Of a DNA stretch of 64,000 nt, positions 28,926-38,245 are shown piece by piece. The stretch lies in the NCBI RefSeq assembly GCF_027924405.1, contig NZ_AP026978.1, positions 620,001 through 684,000 of the forward strand. Direction: 5' to 3'. Every line of letters begins with the position of its first letter. Positions within the stretch are counted from its first letter, which is position 1. A model generated the notes under the pieces. The model was not told where the DNA came from. It saw only the letters and a list, made by a program, of their open reading frames with translations, and did no database searches. The stretch comes from Nocardia sputorum (GTDB taxonomy: Bacteria; Actinomycetota; Actinomycetes; Mycobacteriales; Mycobacteriaceae). The translations under genes and the position numbers were made by a program.

Positions 28926-29096
28926 TCAGCGCTCCTCGCGGAAGTCGACGTGCTTGCGCACCACCGGATCGTATTTGCGCAGCACGAGCCGGTCCGGATC
29001 GTTGCGGCGATTCTTGCGGGTCACGTAGGTGTACCCGGTGCCTGCCGTGGACTTCAGCTTCACGATCGGGCGGATGTCGGTGGATTTCGACGCCAT
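28926..29096 (-). CDS. rpmG: 50S ribosomal protein L33, zinc-independent paralogue
   Basis: 56 residues starting [20 protein letters not shown] and continuing [18 protein letters not shown]. Both CxxC pairs of the zinc-binding L33 are absent. The gene lies 10 bp after rpmB and 1 bp before rpsN in the Zur-type operon. Confidence 0.95.
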   Translation of the reverse strand: MASKSTDIRPIVKLKSTAGTGYTYVTRKNRRNDPDRLVLRKYDPVVRKHVDFREER

Positions 29097-29106
29097 GGGT
29101 CGCTCC

Positions 29107-29343
29107 TCAGATCTTGTCGCCGCGTGCCCGGATCCGGGCCACCACGGCCTCGATTCCGTCCCGGTCGATGGTCTTGATGCCCTTGGCGGAGACGGTCAGC
29201 GTGACGCGCCGGCCTTCGCTGGGCAGGTAGTAGGTCTTGCGCTGGACGTTCGGGTTCCAGCGGCGGCTGGTCCGCTTGTGCGAGTGCGACACGGACTTGC
29301 CGAATCCGGGCTTGCGCCCGGTGACCTGGCAATGGGCCGACAT
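29107..29343 (-). CDS. rpmB: 50S ribosomal protein L28, zinc-independent paralogue
   Basis: 78 residues starting [20 protein letters not shown], with [20 protein letters not shown] and [16 protein letters not shown] single cysteine is kept but the full set of four zinc ligands is missing. First gene of the leftward operon; its ATG lies 20 bp from the first Zur-like box. The frame remains open a long way upstream, antisense to mrf, which is not coding. Confidence 0.95.
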   Translation of the reverse strand: MSAHCQVTGRKPGFGKSVSHSHKRTSRRWNPNVQRKTYYLPSEGRRVTLTVSAKGIKTIDRDGIEAVVARIRARGDKI

Positions 29344-29362
29344 CCGGACTCCCTCCAGTAGA

Positions 29363-29380
29363 TGACAATCGTTTTCGACA
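29363..29380. promoter_or_regulatory. Zur-box-like operator 1
   Basis: TGACAATCGTTTTCGACA resembles the mycobacterial Zur site (TGA-A-ATCATTTTCA type palindrome). It is 20 bp upstream of rpmB, so its occupation would shut the leftward ribosomal operon when zinc is plentiful. Confidence 0.75.
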
Positions 29381-29417
29381 ATGCTTGCCCGGCAATGTAC
29401 CGTGACGTGACAGCAAA

Positions 29418-29435
29418 TGAAAATCGTTACCGAAA
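29418..29435. promoter_or_regulatory. Zur-box-like operator 2
   Basis: TGAAAATCGTTACCGAAA shares the core AATCGTT with operator 1, 55 bp away, and lies 11 bp before the mrf GTG, overlapping the ribosome binding site region. It would control the rightward mrf-rpmE-rpmF operon. Confidence 0.75.
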
Positions 29436-29445
29436 GGGGTTGCCG

Positions 29446-30798
29446 GTGGCTGCGGCAGATTCCACCCTGGGACCACCCGAGTCCGACCGCAGAACGCCCG
29501 TGGTGGTGCTCACCGGTTTCGCCGGACTCGCCGCGGCGGGCGTGGATCGCGCGGCCGCGGTGCTGGGCATGGCGCCGGGTACCGTCGTGGTCCGCCACGA
29601 CCTGACGCAACTGCGGGAAGGCATCGTGCACCGCACGGTGCGCACCGCCACCCGGGAGACTTCGGCCGTGCTGGAACTCGCACACGGCTGCGTCTCCTGC
29701 ACCCTGCGGACGGATCTGCTTCCGCTGCTGTGCACCCTCGCCCGGCGCGACTCGGTGGAGCGCATCGTGCTCGCGCTGGACCCGGCGTTCGAGGCAGAAG
29801 CGGTGTGTCAAGCCGTCGAGCACGTCGTGGTCGCCGGTGTGCACGGCCGTGTCGACGGCCCCGCTGGGCGCGACGTGCGGGTGGAGGCAGTTCTGACCTG
29901 CCTGGACGCCGGCGCCTGGCTCGCCGACGCGACCGGCGACGAGACGCTCGCCGAACGCGGTCTCGCCGCCGCCGACGACGACCGCACGGTGGCGCAGGTC
30001 GCGGTCGGGCAGGTCGATTTCGCCGACGCCGTGATCGCCCTCGGCGCCGTCACCGCGCACACCGCGCTGCTCGGCGAGGCCGCGGCCGAGCGTGGCAAGC
30101 TCGCGGCCGTACTGGCCAGGCTGATCCCCGGCGCGCCCGTCGCCTGGCTGGGGGAACCGAGCTCGATCACACCCGCCCTGGTGGAAACGCTGATCACGCG
30201 CGTGCCCGCCGATTCGCGACGCGGCCGCGTGTTCGACGCGCACGCACCGCTGCTGCGCGGCCGTCCGCCCTTGACCAGTGATTACGGCGTGGAACTCGTG
30301 GAGTTCGCCGCGGCGCGGCCGTTCCATCCCGCGCGCCTGCACGAGGCGCTCGACGTGTTGCTGGACGGCGTCGTGACCGCGCGCGGGCGGGTATGGCTGG
30401 CCACCCAGCCCGATGAGGTGGTGTGGCTCGAATCCGCCGGTGGTGGCCTGCGGGTGGGCGGCGCGGGGCGCTGGCTGGCCGCGATGCCGGAAGCGGAACT
30501 GTCCACGGTGGACCCGGAGCGGCGCGCGATGGCCGCCCTGCGCTGGGACGAGCGGTTCGGGGATCGGGACATCTCGCTGTCGATCCTGGTGCACGACGCC
30601 GATCCGGCGGAGATCCGCGAGGCGCTGCACTGGGCGTTGGTGGAGGACGACGAGTTGCGCCTGGTCGAACGCGCCCCCGAGCGGGTCGCCCTATGGGAGG
30701 ACCCGTTCGGCGAATGGCACGCCGATCCGTGCGCGGCCGACGAGGAGGCGGGGCAACCCGCGCAGGAAGCGAAAAGCCCGAGAGGAGAGACGAAGTGA
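29446..30798 (+). CDS. mrf: CobW-like ribosome hibernation recruitment factor (Mrf-like)
   Basis: 450 residues, COG0523/CobW lineage. The P-loop region reads [14 protein letters not shown] and lacks the GKT of a Walker A motif, while the CobW metal-site region is kept as HGCVSCTL. The C-terminal CobW_C-like part includes [14 protein letters not shown] and [25 protein letters not shown]. It closely resembles Rv0106 and the M. smegmatis Mrf protein, which under zinc starvation brings a hibernation factor to C-minus ribosomes. GTG 29446 is chosen because AAAGGGG lies 6 bases upstream. Stop overlaps rpmE. Confidence 0.85.
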   Translation: MAAADSTLGPPESDRRTPVVVLTGFAGLAAAGVDRAAAVLGMAPGTVVVRHDLTQLREGIVHRTVRTATRETSAVLELAHGCVSCTLRTDLLPLLCTLARRDSVERIVLALDPAFEAEAVCQAVEHVVVAGVHGRVDGPAGRDVRVEAVLTCLDAGAWLADATGDETLAERGLAAADDDRTVAQVAVGQVDFADAVIALGAVTAHTALLGEAAAERGKLAAVLARLIPGAPVAWLGEPSSITPALVETLITRVPADSRRGRVFDAHAPLLRGRPPLTSDYGVELVEFAAARPFHPARLHEALDVLLDGVVTARGRVWLATQPDEVVWLESAGGGLRVGGAGRWLAAMPEAELSTVDPERRAMAALRWDERFGDRDISLSILVHDADPAEIREALHWALVEDDELRLVERAPERVALWEDPFGEWHADPCAADEEAGQPAQEAKSPRGETK

Positions 30799-31055
30799 AG
30801 AAGGGTATCCATCCGGACTACCACCCGGTGGTCTTCGAGGACGTGAGCACCGGCAAGCGATTCCTCACCCGGTCCACGGCCACCAGCGCCCGCACGGTGG
30901 AGTGGACCGACGGCAACACCTACCCGTTGCTGACGGTGGACGTCACCGCGGACTCGCACCCGTTCTGGACCGGCGCGCACCGCGTGCTGGACACCCAGGG
31001 CCGTGTGGAGAAGTTCGAACGCAAATACGGCAAGCGCGCGCGAAAGGAATCCTGA
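30795..31055 (+). CDS. rpmE: 50S ribosomal protein L31 type B
   Basis: 86 residues: [43 protein letters not shown], then [27 protein letters not shown]. Cysteine-free type B L31 replaces the zinc-binding L31 under zinc limitation. GTG start overlaps the mrf stop codon (GTGA). Confidence 0.95.
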   Translation: MKKGIHPDYHPVVFEDVSTGKRFLTRSTATSARTVEWTDGNTYPLLTVDVTADSHPFWTGAHRVLDTQGRVEKFERKYGKRARKES

Positions 31056-31056
31056 G

Positions 31057-31230
31057 ATGGCGGTACCGAAGCGGAGGATGTCGCGGTCGAACACCCGCAG
31101 CCGCCGGTCGAATTGGAAGGCGGCGCCGGTGGACTTGGTGCCGGTGACCGTCGGGGGCGTTGTGCGTCAGGTGCCGCGCCGGTTGGTGGCGGCCGTGCGG
31201 CGCGGCCTGATCGACATCGAGAAACTCTGA
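31057..31230 (+). CDS. rpmF: 50S ribosomal protein L32, zinc-independent form
   Basis: 57 residues starting [20 protein letters not shown]. The C-terminal zinc ribbon of standard L32 (two CxxC pairs) is absent; the end is [22 protein letters not shown] follows the rpmE stop by one base. Last gene of the rightward zinc-starvation operon. Confidence 0.93.
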   Translation: MAVPKRRMSRSNTRSRRSNWKAAPVDLVPVTVGGVVRQVPRRLVAAVRRGLIDIEKL

Positions 31231-31532
31231 GCGCCGAGGTCACGAGCAGGGGCGCGCCGACTGCGTGATTGCTCGGGTGGTGCTGCCGAGTCTCCGGACG
31301 ATGTGGATGCTGGTCAATCGTCCGGAAAAGGGCACTTCGGCGACCTCTGGCGAAAATTTTCAGGTGACCACAGAGCGTGTCAGCTATTTATCAGCTACCG
31401 ATGTGTCCTGCATCACGTCGCACTATTGCGTGCTGGACGATTGCGATCGAGTAGCCAGGTGGTGAAATCCGGATGGGCGGTAGGTTTTTGGCCGACGAAA
31501 AGTTCGCCGAAAATGATGCGCTCGCGGCCGGA

Positions 31533-31585
31533 TACCGGTACCCTCGTCGTCGAGGGCGGGTTCTCTTGGTTTCCAAGAGAACCCG
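31533..31585. repeat. Three adjacent palindromes/hairpins
   Basis: In direct succession: TACCGGTA (31533-31540); CCCTCG-TCGT-CGAGGG (31541-31556); and CGGGTTCTCTTGG-TTT-CCAAGAGAACCCG (31557-31585), a perfect 13-bp stem with a 3-nt loop. The element sits 300 bp after rpmF and 99 bp downstream of the DUF1906 gene end. It may be a terminator for the leftward gene or a structured RNA. The rest of 31231-31683 shows no gene. Confidence 0.65.
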
Positions 31586-31683
31586 TCCATCGCCAATTTC
31601 GGGCCCTGTCTCGCCGGGTTCCACTCTCCCCGAGGCGCTTCCGCCGCCGACCGCGCGGATGCGGCCGTGGCGCGGTGTGTGAC

Positions 31684-32733
31684 TCAGTTCTTCGAGGTCA
31701 GCGCCGCCGGCCCGTCCTCGCCGCCCGGTGTCCGGCGCGCGTCACCATCGTGTCCCGGCAGTCCCGGAAGGTCCGGCAGCAACGCCTCCAACCGCGCCAG
31801 TTGTTCGCCGACCAGCGCGGCGGGGCCCTCGATCAGCGACAGCGGCCACGGCCAGTGCCGCCCGTTCCAGCGCTGCACCTGCTCGGTCAACTCGGCCGTC
31901 GTCGCCTCCAGTTCGCTGATCTCGGTACGCAATTCGCCAACTTGCGTTCGCAACTCGGCGGATTCGCGCTCCAGAGCAGCGATTCGGGCCAGCGCAGCGG
32001 CCAGTCCGTCCACCAGCGTCCGATTCCGGCCGTCGGCATCGGCGCCCAGCTGCGGCCAGCCCGACAAGTCGGGTCCGCGCAATTGGATCTGGATGTCGCG
32101 CAGCACTGCCTCTTGTTCCGGCGTCACGTCCGGATCCTCCCGTTCGACGAAATCCCACTGGCCGAAATCGATCGTCTCGGCCTCGTTGACGTCACAGCGC
32201 ACGCCGCCGACGGTCACCTGGCGTCGCGTCTGATGAATGGCCCTTCTGCTCTCCACATTCGTGCCGGACCAGGCGTCGGTCTGCCAAGCCCACGTCGCGT
32301 ATCCGGCGTCCAGGGCGCGACTGACCGTCCAGTACCCGCCGTAGATACCGACATCGGCGCGGCCGAGCACGGTCGCCGCACCGTCCAGATAGGCGTTGAT
32401 GCGCAACTGATCCTGCTCGGTGGCATCGAAATCCGCGGAGAAATAGATGGGCCGGTCCACCCGGCCGCCGCAGCGCAGCACCTGGGCCAGGGCCGCGCGC
32501 GCGTCCACGATGCCTGCGCCGTACCCGTCGAGCATCCGCGCGGCCGTGGTCTCCCAATTGGAGACGATCGAGACACCGTGCGTCCGCAGATCGTTCGCCT
32601 CGGCCGGGGTGAGCAGCTTGCCGGGCAGGCTAGGGCCGCCGTCGGACAGATACCGCACCACGAAGTCGTACCCCGCCGCCCGAATCGCCGCGCCCCCCGG
32701 ACGTCCCGCGGCGTAGTCGAGACCGAAACGCAT
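31684..32733 (-). CDS. DUF1906 glycoside hydrolase-like protein with coiled coil
   Basis: 349 residues from ATG 32733. Residues 1 to about 195 form a DUF1906/Rv2525c-like TIM-barrel (MRFGLDYAAGRPGGAAIRAAGYDFVVRYL, DRPIYFSADFDA, VGIYGGYWTVSRALD, ATWAWQTDAW, CDVNEAETIDFGQWDF). Then a helical connector with GPDLSGWPQLG, a heptad-like coiled coil (about 245-300, ALERESAELRTQVGELRTEISELEATTAELTEQV) and a Leu/Pro-rich tail. No signal peptide. The barrel-plus-connector layout is also seen in phage lysins of Nocardia/Rhodococcus, so a phage origin is possible. Confidence 0.8.
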   Translation of the reverse strand: MRFGLDYAAGRPGGAAIRAAGYDFVVRYLSDGGPSLPGKLLTPAEANDLRTHGVSIVSNWETTAARMLDGYGAGIVDARAALAQVLRCGGRVDRPIYFSADFDATEQDQLRINAYLDGAATVLGRADVGIYGGYWTVSRALDAGYATWAWQTDAWSGTNVESRRAIHQTRRQVTVGGVRCDVNEAETIDFGQWDFVEREDPDVTPEQEAVLRDIQIQLRGPDLSGWPQLGADADGRNRTLVDGLAAALARIAALERESAELRTQVGELRTEISELEATTAELTEQVQRWNGRHWPWPLSLIEGPAALVGEQLARLEALLPDLPGLPGHDGDARRTPGGEDGPAALTSKN

Positions 32734-32885
32734 GGCTTCCACTGTAAGTGGGCCCGGTGGGTGAATCCGCGGCATCACCGAATCCGGGCCGTCCACCGGG
32801 GGCGGATCAGCGACAAACGGCCGAGCAGCCCGGTAGCGCGCCGCGAATCAGGACCGGAAGTCGCGAAGGAGTCCGCGCGTCCGGA

Positions 32886-33686
32886 TCAGCGAGCGGGCTC
32901 CAGCTTCGGCCGTCGCGGCTTCGGCGGGGCGGCCAGCTCGCGGCGATCCGGCGCGATCAGCACCGCGGAGATCGGCACGGTCAGGGCCAGCAGGCCGATG
33001 ACGAACATCGGGAACACGAAGTCGAACAACTCCATGCCGCCGGGCACCTTCGCCGTCCGGTCGACGTCGAAATGCAACGCGGCCAGCGCCAAGTAGTAGG
33101 TGGCGGACACGCCGACGCCGAACAGCAGCACGGTCGCCGCGCGGGCCAGCGGGAAGCGCATGGTCTGGAACAGCCACAGCGTCGCGGACGCGGTGATCAC
33201 CCCGATCACGGCGGAGACGACGGTCAGCCAGGCCGTCACGCCGACCGATCCCTGGATCTCGAGCGAGCCGATGCCGAGATAATGCGTGACGCCGATGCCG
33301 AGGCCAAGCACCGCGCCGCCGGGCAACAGCAGCGCGAGCCGCGGTGTGCGCCCGATGATCAGCAGCGCCGCGAAGACGGCCACGATGGACACCACCAGGG
33401 CCGCGACCAGCCGGCCCGGGTCGTAGCGCATCGCGCTACCCGGCACCTTCAGGCCGAGCATGGCCACCGACGTGGCCAGCCACACCCCCACACCGCCCAG
33501 CGAGATCGCCGCCGAGACCAGCCACACGAGCCGGAACTGGACCGAGCGCGCGCCGTGCACGATGCAGGCGAGGCCGACCACCGCGCCGAGCACCGAGATG
33601 CCCAGCGACAGCGCGACCAGCCAGTAGCCGAGGGCGAACTGGTCGACGGACGCACCGCCTGCGGCCAGCACCGCGACCTCACGCAT
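32886..33686 (-). CDS. MHYT-like seven-helix membrane protein
   Basis: 266 residues with seven hydrophobic helices and three copies of an MHYT-like motif: TSVAMLG (degenerate), VTHYLGIGSLE (best preserved) and ATYYLALAALH. MHYT domains are proposed copper-coordinating sensors of gases. The C-terminus is a short basic tail without GGDEF or kinase module. ATG 33686 overlaps the CvnD-like GTPase stop by 8 bp and has GGAAGGAA upstream, making this the fifth gene of the conservon operon. Confidence 0.82.
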   Translation of the reverse strand: MREVAVLAAGGASVDQFALGYWLVALSLGISVLGAVVGLACIVHGARSVQFRLVWLVSAAISLGGVGVWLATSVAMLGLKVPGSAMRYDPGRLVAALVVSIVAVFAALLIIGRTPRLALLLPGGAVLGLGIGVTHYLGIGSLEIQGSVGVTAWLTVVSAVIGVITASATLWLFQTMRFPLARAATVLLFGVGVSATYYLALAALHFDVDRTAKVPGGMELFDFVFPMFVIGLLALTVPISAVLIAPDRRELAAPPKPRRPKLEPAR

Positions 33687-34356
33687 GGCGGGCGGTTCCT
33701 TCCAGTTCACTGGCCTTCAGCTGCGCGATCGCGTACTCGGTGACCGCGGCCAGCGCCTGGCGCACCTCGATCGCGTTGCGCGCGTCGATGTCCACGATCG
33801 GCACGCCCTCGCGCACCGAGAGCGCTTCGCGCAGTTCCGCGATGGGGAAGCGCGGCGCGTCCGGGAAGCGGTTGACCGCGATCAGGAACGGTAGCTTGCG
33901 CGCCTCGAAGAAGTCGACCGCGGCGAAGCTGTCCTCCAGCCGCCGGGTGTCGATCAGCACCACCGCGCCGATCGCGCCGCGGATCAGGTCGTCCCACATG
34001 AACCAGAACCGGCGCTGACCGGGCGTGCCGAACAGATAGAGCACCAGGTTGCCCGGCAGGATGATCCGGCCGAAGTCCATGGCGACCGTGGTGGTCTCCT
34101 TCTCCGGCGTCTCGGCGAGATCGTCTATGCCGTCGGAGTAGCGGGTCACCATCGCCTCGGTGCGCAGCGGAACGATCTCCGACACCGCGCCGACGAACGT
34201 GGTCTTGCCCGCGCCGAAACCGCCCGCGACGACGATCTTCGTCGAAGCAACCCGATTCTCGAAGCCGTCCGGCCCGGGGGCACTTCCCGGTCCGAGATTC
34301 CCACTTGGCCCGGGATGTCCACTGGGCCCCGAATTCCTATAGGGCGCGGAGTCCAC
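33679..34356 (-). CDS. CvnD-type ATP/GTP-binding protein
   Basis: 225 residues. After a 35-residue Pro/Gly/Ser-rich lead, a small Ras-like GTPase domain: Walker A GGFGAGKTTFV, switch region TTTVAMDFGRI, LYLFGTPGQRRFWFMW and a guanine-base motif AVNRFPDAP in place of NKxD. This is the D component of conservons (Cvn operons) of actinobacteria, MglA-like switches acting with CvnA-C at the membrane. GTG start overlaps the DUF742 gene by 20 bp. Confidence 0.92.
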   Translation of the reverse strand: MDSAPYRNSGPSGHPGPSGNLGPGSAPGPDGFENRVASTKIVVAGGFGAGKTTFVGAVSEIVPLRTEAMVTRYSDGIDDLAETPEKETTTVAMDFGRIILPGNLVLYLFGTPGQRRFWFMWDDLIRGAIGAVVLIDTRRLEDSFAAVDFFEARKLPFLIAVNRFPDAPRFPIAELREALSVREGVPIVDIDARNAIEVRQALAAVTEYAIAQLKASELEGTARHA

Positions 34357-34708
34357 GCAATGTCCTCTCCATCAACGAACGTCGCTCGTCATAGCTCGCC
34401 TCTTCGGTCAAAGTCGAATGCACGCGCATGGTGCCGTCGACGACCAGGTCGCCGATCACCACTCGGACCATGCCGAGCGGCCGGTCCAGATGTGCCGCGA
34501 TCTCCGCGACCGACAGCCGATGCGTGCCGAGTCGCAATATCTCGGTGCGGATGTCGCCGGTCGGCCAGTCGAGATGTGCAGTGTACGACAAGGTTTCGAT
34601 GACCGCCTCCAAAGGCAGGTCGATCGCGGGTTCGGTGCGCCCCGAGGTCAGGGCGTAGGGCCGGACGCGCGTTGTCGGCCGTGGTCCGGGGCCGTATGGA
34701 TTGGACAT
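34337..34708 (-). CDS. CvnC-type DUF742 protein
   Basis: 123 residues. DUF742 signature: RVRPYALTSGRTEP, LEAVIETL, RTEILRL, LSVAEIAAHLDRPLGMVRVVIGDLVVDG, a winged-helix-like fold with a terminal MRVH motif. Conservon component C, thought to link the sensor kinase to the GTPase. 7 bp after the roadblock gene. Confidence 0.92.
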   Translation of the reverse strand: MSNPYGPGPRPTTRVRPYALTSGRTEPAIDLPLEAVIETLSYTAHLDWPTGDIRTEILRLGTHRLSVAEIAAHLDRPLGMVRVVIGDLVVDGTMRVHSTLTEEASYDERRSLMERTLRGLRAL

Positions 34709-34715
34709 CGCACAC

Positions 34716-35126
34716 TCAGACAGCGGTGCGCGCGGTCGCGGTGACCACCGAACCCACCCGATCGACCAGCAGTGCCATCTCGTAACCGATGCGGCCGATA
34801 TCGTGCGACTTGTTCGCCAGCACGGCCAGATGCGAGCCGTTGCCGACGCTCATCACCAGCAGGTAGCCGCGCTGCATCTCCACGATCGATTGCATCACCT
34901 TGCCGCCGTCGAACAGCGAGGCCGCGCCCATGGACAGACTGGCGAGTCCGGCGGTGACGGCGGAGAGCTGTTCGGCGCGGTCGCTGGGCAGATGCGGACT
35001 GGTGGCCTGCAACAAGCCGTCCGCCGATACCAGCACCGCATGGGACACGCCGGGCACATCTCGGGTGAAGCGGGCGACCAGCCAGTTCAGATTCTCGTCC
35101 GTGGTGCTGTTGTTCGCGTTGGTCAT
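34716..35126 (-). CDS. CvnB-type roadblock/LC7 domain protein
   Basis: 136 residues. Roadblock/LC7 fold: [29 protein letters not shown], then [39 protein letters not shown]. In conservons this protein regulates the small GTPase, as MglB does for MglA. Its ATG overlaps the stop of the sensor kinase gene (ATGA), showing coupled translation. Confidence 0.93.
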   Translation of the reverse strand: MTNANNSTTDENLNWLVARFTRDVPGVSHAVLVSADGLLQATSPHLPSDRAEQLSAVTAGLASLSMGAASLFDGGKVMQSIVEMQRGYLLVMSVGNGSHLAVLANKSHDIGRIGYEMALLVDRVGSVVTATARTAV

Positions 35127-37888
35127 GCAAGCCCTCCGTCGTTGTACTGCGCATTGGCCCGCCCGCTGCGGACCCCACTGAGATGCCTGGTCAGGTTGTT
35201 GCGAATTTCTTCCGGATCGCGCGTGCCCGCGTCCTCCGCCGGTGCCAGGCCGCCGGGCACCAGCTGGGCGCCCGGCCTGCGGATCGGCAGCCCGCCGACG
35301 GTGCGCGCGGTGGTGGTCGGATGGCTGGCGTCTTCGGCGGCCAGCCAGCCCGCGTCACCAGGCGAGGACCACGAGCTTTCCGGCGATGGCGAGGTCGAGG
35401 GCTCGACCAGCCATTCCGAGACCATGCGCTGATAGATGGGGGTGGGGGAGGAACCGGCGACCGGCTGCAGCCGGGAGGAGGTCACCGTCGCGGGATCCGG
35501 CGCCGCCTCCTGCGGTGGTTCGGCGGGGGCGACCGGCTTCCGGATCGGAAGACCGGATCGCGCGGTGGTCTGCGGCGCGGGCGCCTGGCTCGGCACGGCA
35601 GGCGTGGGACCGGTGGTCGGCTCGTCGTCCTTGACCTCGGTCCACAGATCGGTGCGCGCGGGCTGCTGCTCCCGCTCGACGGCCTGCTCGCCGGTGGCGG
35701 GCGTCACCGGGGCGAACGGGCCGGTCGGGGTGCGGTCGTCCGAGCGCGGGGTGAGCACCGGCCACGGCTGGGTGGCAGGCTGGTCCGCCGGGCTGACCGA
35801 CCGGCCGACCGGCGTGGAGACCGAGGGCTGGTCCGGGGCGTCGGCGACGCGGATGGCGGGACGGCGCTGCGGCAGGCCGGAACTCGTCACGCCGAAACGC
35901 GCGGTGTCGCGCTGCGGCAGGCTCGGGACGGGGACCAGGTTGCGCGGCTGCGCCCCGGTGGGCGGGGTGGCGAGCGAGGGCAGCTGGTGCTCGGCGGTGA
36001 GGTCGAGCGGCTTGCCCGCCGGGTCGGTGGCGTCCATCGGCGGCGCGACCAGCGCACCGGGCAGGTGCACGCTGGCGGTGATGCCCGGCTGCTGCGCCAT
36101 CGTCGACGTGCGGCGCAGGCTCACCGTGATGGTGTGGCGCTTGGCCAGGCGGCCGACGACGAACAGGCCCATGCGGCGCGCGGTCTCGACGGTGACCTCA
36201 CCACCGGAGGCCAGCCGGTCGTTGGTGGTCTGCAGGTCTTCCAGGGACATGCCGAGGCCGCGGTCGGTGATCTCGATCAGGTAGCCGCCGTCGACGGCGC
36301 GCGACACCATCACGGTGACCGGCGTGGTCGGCGGCGAATAACGCAGCGCGTTGTCGATCAGCTCGGCGAGCAGGTGCTCGATGTCGACGGCGGGCTCGCC
36401 CGCGACGATGCCGTCGGGCACCGCGCCGATCTCGACGCGCTGGTAGTCCTCGACCTGGGAGACCGCGCTCCACAGCATGTCCGACAGCGGCACCGGGTGC
36501 AGCTGTCCGCGGCGCAGCGCGGTACCGGCGAGCACCAGCAGGTTGTCGCCGTTGCGGCGCATGCGGGTGGCCAGGTGGTCGAGGCGGAACAGGCTCTGCA
36601 GCCGGTCGGTGTCGTCCTCGTCGTGTTCGAGGTCCTCGATCAGCGCCAACTGCTGTTCGACCAGCGATTGGCTGCGGCGCGACAGCGTCTCGAACATGTT
36701 GCCGATCTGCAGGCGCAGGCGGGCCTGGTCGGCGGCGAGGTTGAGCGCCTGCTCGTGGATCTCGTCCACGGCGCGGGCCAGCTGGCCGATCTCGTCGGTG
36801 GTGTGCACGGCGACCGGGGTGATCTCCGGGGTGGTGCCGCCCGCGCGCACCACGGCGAGTTCGTCGGGCAGCTTGATGTGCGCCACCTCGAGCGCGTCCC
36901 GCCGCAGGCGGCGGACCGGGACGACCAGGGTGCGCGCCACCGACAGGGCCAAGGCCAGGCCCGCGAGCAGCATGCCGATGACGATCGTCGTCTCCCGCAG
37001 CGCACCGGCCTGAGCTTCGGTGGTGCGGGCGGCGAGCGCGCCGTCGATGGTGTCGATCAGCTGCGCGGTGGTCTTCTCGTAGGTGTCCGAGCTGACCAGC
37101 AGCGAGTCGATGACGGCCGGATTCGATGCCGGGTCGGCCACGTTCTGGCTGAAGGTGCCCAGACGGGTCTGCACCGCGTCCAGCAGCGGGCGCATGTTGC
37201 CCGCGTAGTCCGGCAGGATCTGCGCGTACTGGTAGATCATGGTGATCTCGGCGCCCGCGGCGACCAGCACGCGGGGCCGCACGCTCGGGTTGCGGCCCGC
37301 GTCCGGCGAACCGATCAGCATGCGCTGCTGGGTGAGCACGCGCCGGGCGGTCTGCACCGACGCCAGCTGCAGGAAGTACCGCTGGATGACCAGGTCGTCC
37401 ACCGACGGCGACAGCGCGAGCGCGTTGCCGATGCGGACCATGATCTCGTCGGACTGCTCGCCGACCATGGCGGGCGAGCCGTTGCGCAAGCTGTTGCGCA
37501 TCGTGGTGCCGGTGGCGATGGCCGAGGCGAGTTCGGAGGTGACCCGGCCGCTGACCTTGGTGGTCTGCAGGGCGGCTTCCAATTCGGCCAGCGCCTGGTC
37601 GAACTTCGTCAGCGCGGCGTCGGTCTGCGGGTCCGCGGTGTTGCCCCAGGTGGCGGTCGCGGTGACGCCCAGTTGCTCGGTGGCCGAACCGAACTTGACG
37701 ATCGGCCGGATGATGATGGCTTGTTCGGTCGCCGCGTCCAACTGCGCCATGGTGCGCAGTTCGTTGTTGATGCGGAGCACGGCGAAGACGGTGGCCAGCA
37801 GCACCGGAAGCACCAGCACCACGCCAACCTTGCGGGTGACCGACCAGTTCGACAGGCTGAATTGCCAGGACCGCGGTGCAGCTTCCAT
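35123..37888 (-). CDS. CvnA-type nitrate/nitrite-sensing-like histidine kinase
   Basis: 921 residues from ATG 37888, which has GGAGG upstream. N-terminal TM helix ([18 protein letters not shown], about 20-40), an extracytoplasmic NIT-like helical sensor domain, a second TM (about 290-315), HAMP ([20 protein letters not shown]), a dimerisation helix region and an HATPase domain ([28 protein letters not shown]). No conserved phospho-acceptor His box is obvious, as is typical of conservon sensors. A 270-residue Pro/Ala/Thr-rich C-terminal tail contains repeated LPxR(R/K)P motifs. Confidence 0.92.
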   Translation of the reverse strand: MEAAPRSWQFSLSNWSVTRKVGVVLVLPVLLATVFAVLRINNELRTMAQLDAATEQAIIIRPIVKFGSATEQLGVTATATWGNTADPQTDAALTKFDQALAELEAALQTTKVSGRVTSELASAIATGTTMRNSLRNGSPAMVGEQSDEIMVRIGNALALSPSVDDLVIQRYFLQLASVQTARRVLTQQRMLIGSPDAGRNPSVRPRVLVAAGAEITMIYQYAQILPDYAGNMRPLLDAVQTRLGTFSQNVADPASNPAVIDSLLVSSDTYEKTTAQLIDTIDGALAARTTEAQAGALRETTIVIGMLLAGLALALSVARTLVVPVRRLRRDALEVAHIKLPDELAVVRAGGTTPEITPVAVHTTDEIGQLARAVDEIHEQALNLAADQARLRLQIGNMFETLSRRSQSLVEQQLALIEDLEHDEDDTDRLQSLFRLDHLATRMRRNGDNLLVLAGTALRRGQLHPVPLSDMLWSAVSQVEDYQRVEIGAVPDGIVAGEPAVDIEHLLAELIDNALRYSPPTTPVTVMVSRAVDGGYLIEITDRGLGMSLEDLQTTNDRLASGGEVTVETARRMGLFVVGRLAKRHTITVSLRRTSTMAQQPGITASVHLPGALVAPPMDATDPAGKPLDLTAEHQLPSLATPPTGAQPRNLVPVPSLPQRDTARFGVTSSGLPQRRPAIRVADAPDQPSVSTPVGRSVSPADQPATQPWPVLTPRSDDRTPTGPFAPVTPATGEQAVEREQQPARTDLWTEVKDDEPTTGPTPAVPSQAPAPQTTARSGLPIRKPVAPAEPPQEAAPDPATVTSSRLQPVAGSSPTPIYQRMVSEWLVEPSTSPSPESSWSSPGDAGWLAAEDASHPTTTARTVGGLPIRRPGAQLVPGGLAPAEDAGTRDPEEIRNNLTRHLSGVRSGRANAQYNDGGLA

Positions 37889-38205
37889 CCGCTTCCGTCG
37901 CCTCCGCTTCACCAGTGACCTCGGGCGCGCGTGGCTGTTCGGTATTGATTCAACCCGCAAAGAACCAACTAGAGGTCTTCTTTTTACCGCACGGAACATA
38001 CCGTGCAGAGGGGGCATCGGCAATCCGGGGGAGCCGCTCCGCAATTTACCGAATATGGCTATAGAGAACGTGTTTCGCGGTGGAAATGCGTAAGGGACGC
38101 GTCAACTTCTCGGCAGGGCCGTGGAAGGCCCTGGTCACCCGGGGTTGACGAGTGCGACGCGCCGAGGGTTGCCGCGGGTCCGCGCCTCGGCGTGTCGAGA
38201 GCGCC

Positions 38206-38224
38206 CTCTCAGTTACCTCTCAGT
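38206..38224 (+). promoter_or_regulatory. MprA-box-like direct repeat before mprA
   Basis: CTCTCAGT-N3-CTCTCAGT, an 11-bp period (one helical turn), 21 bp before the mprA start. M. tuberculosis MprA binds paired 8-bp direct repeats of this kind, including at its own promoter. The same repeat occurs before pepD. Confidence 0.8.
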
Positions 38225-38245
38225 CGGTGCGGTCAAACTGGTGGC

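Noticed and set aside
29344..30630. Open frame continuing upstream of rpmB on the minus strand
   Set aside because: Antisense to mrf; the translated sequence is low-complexity Arg/His/Gly without motifs. L28 starts at 29343.
35183..37918. 911-codon plus-strand frame antisense to the CvnA-type kinase
   Set aside because: Composition is Arg/Gly/Ala-rich without domains, while the minus strand encodes a complete sensor kinase.
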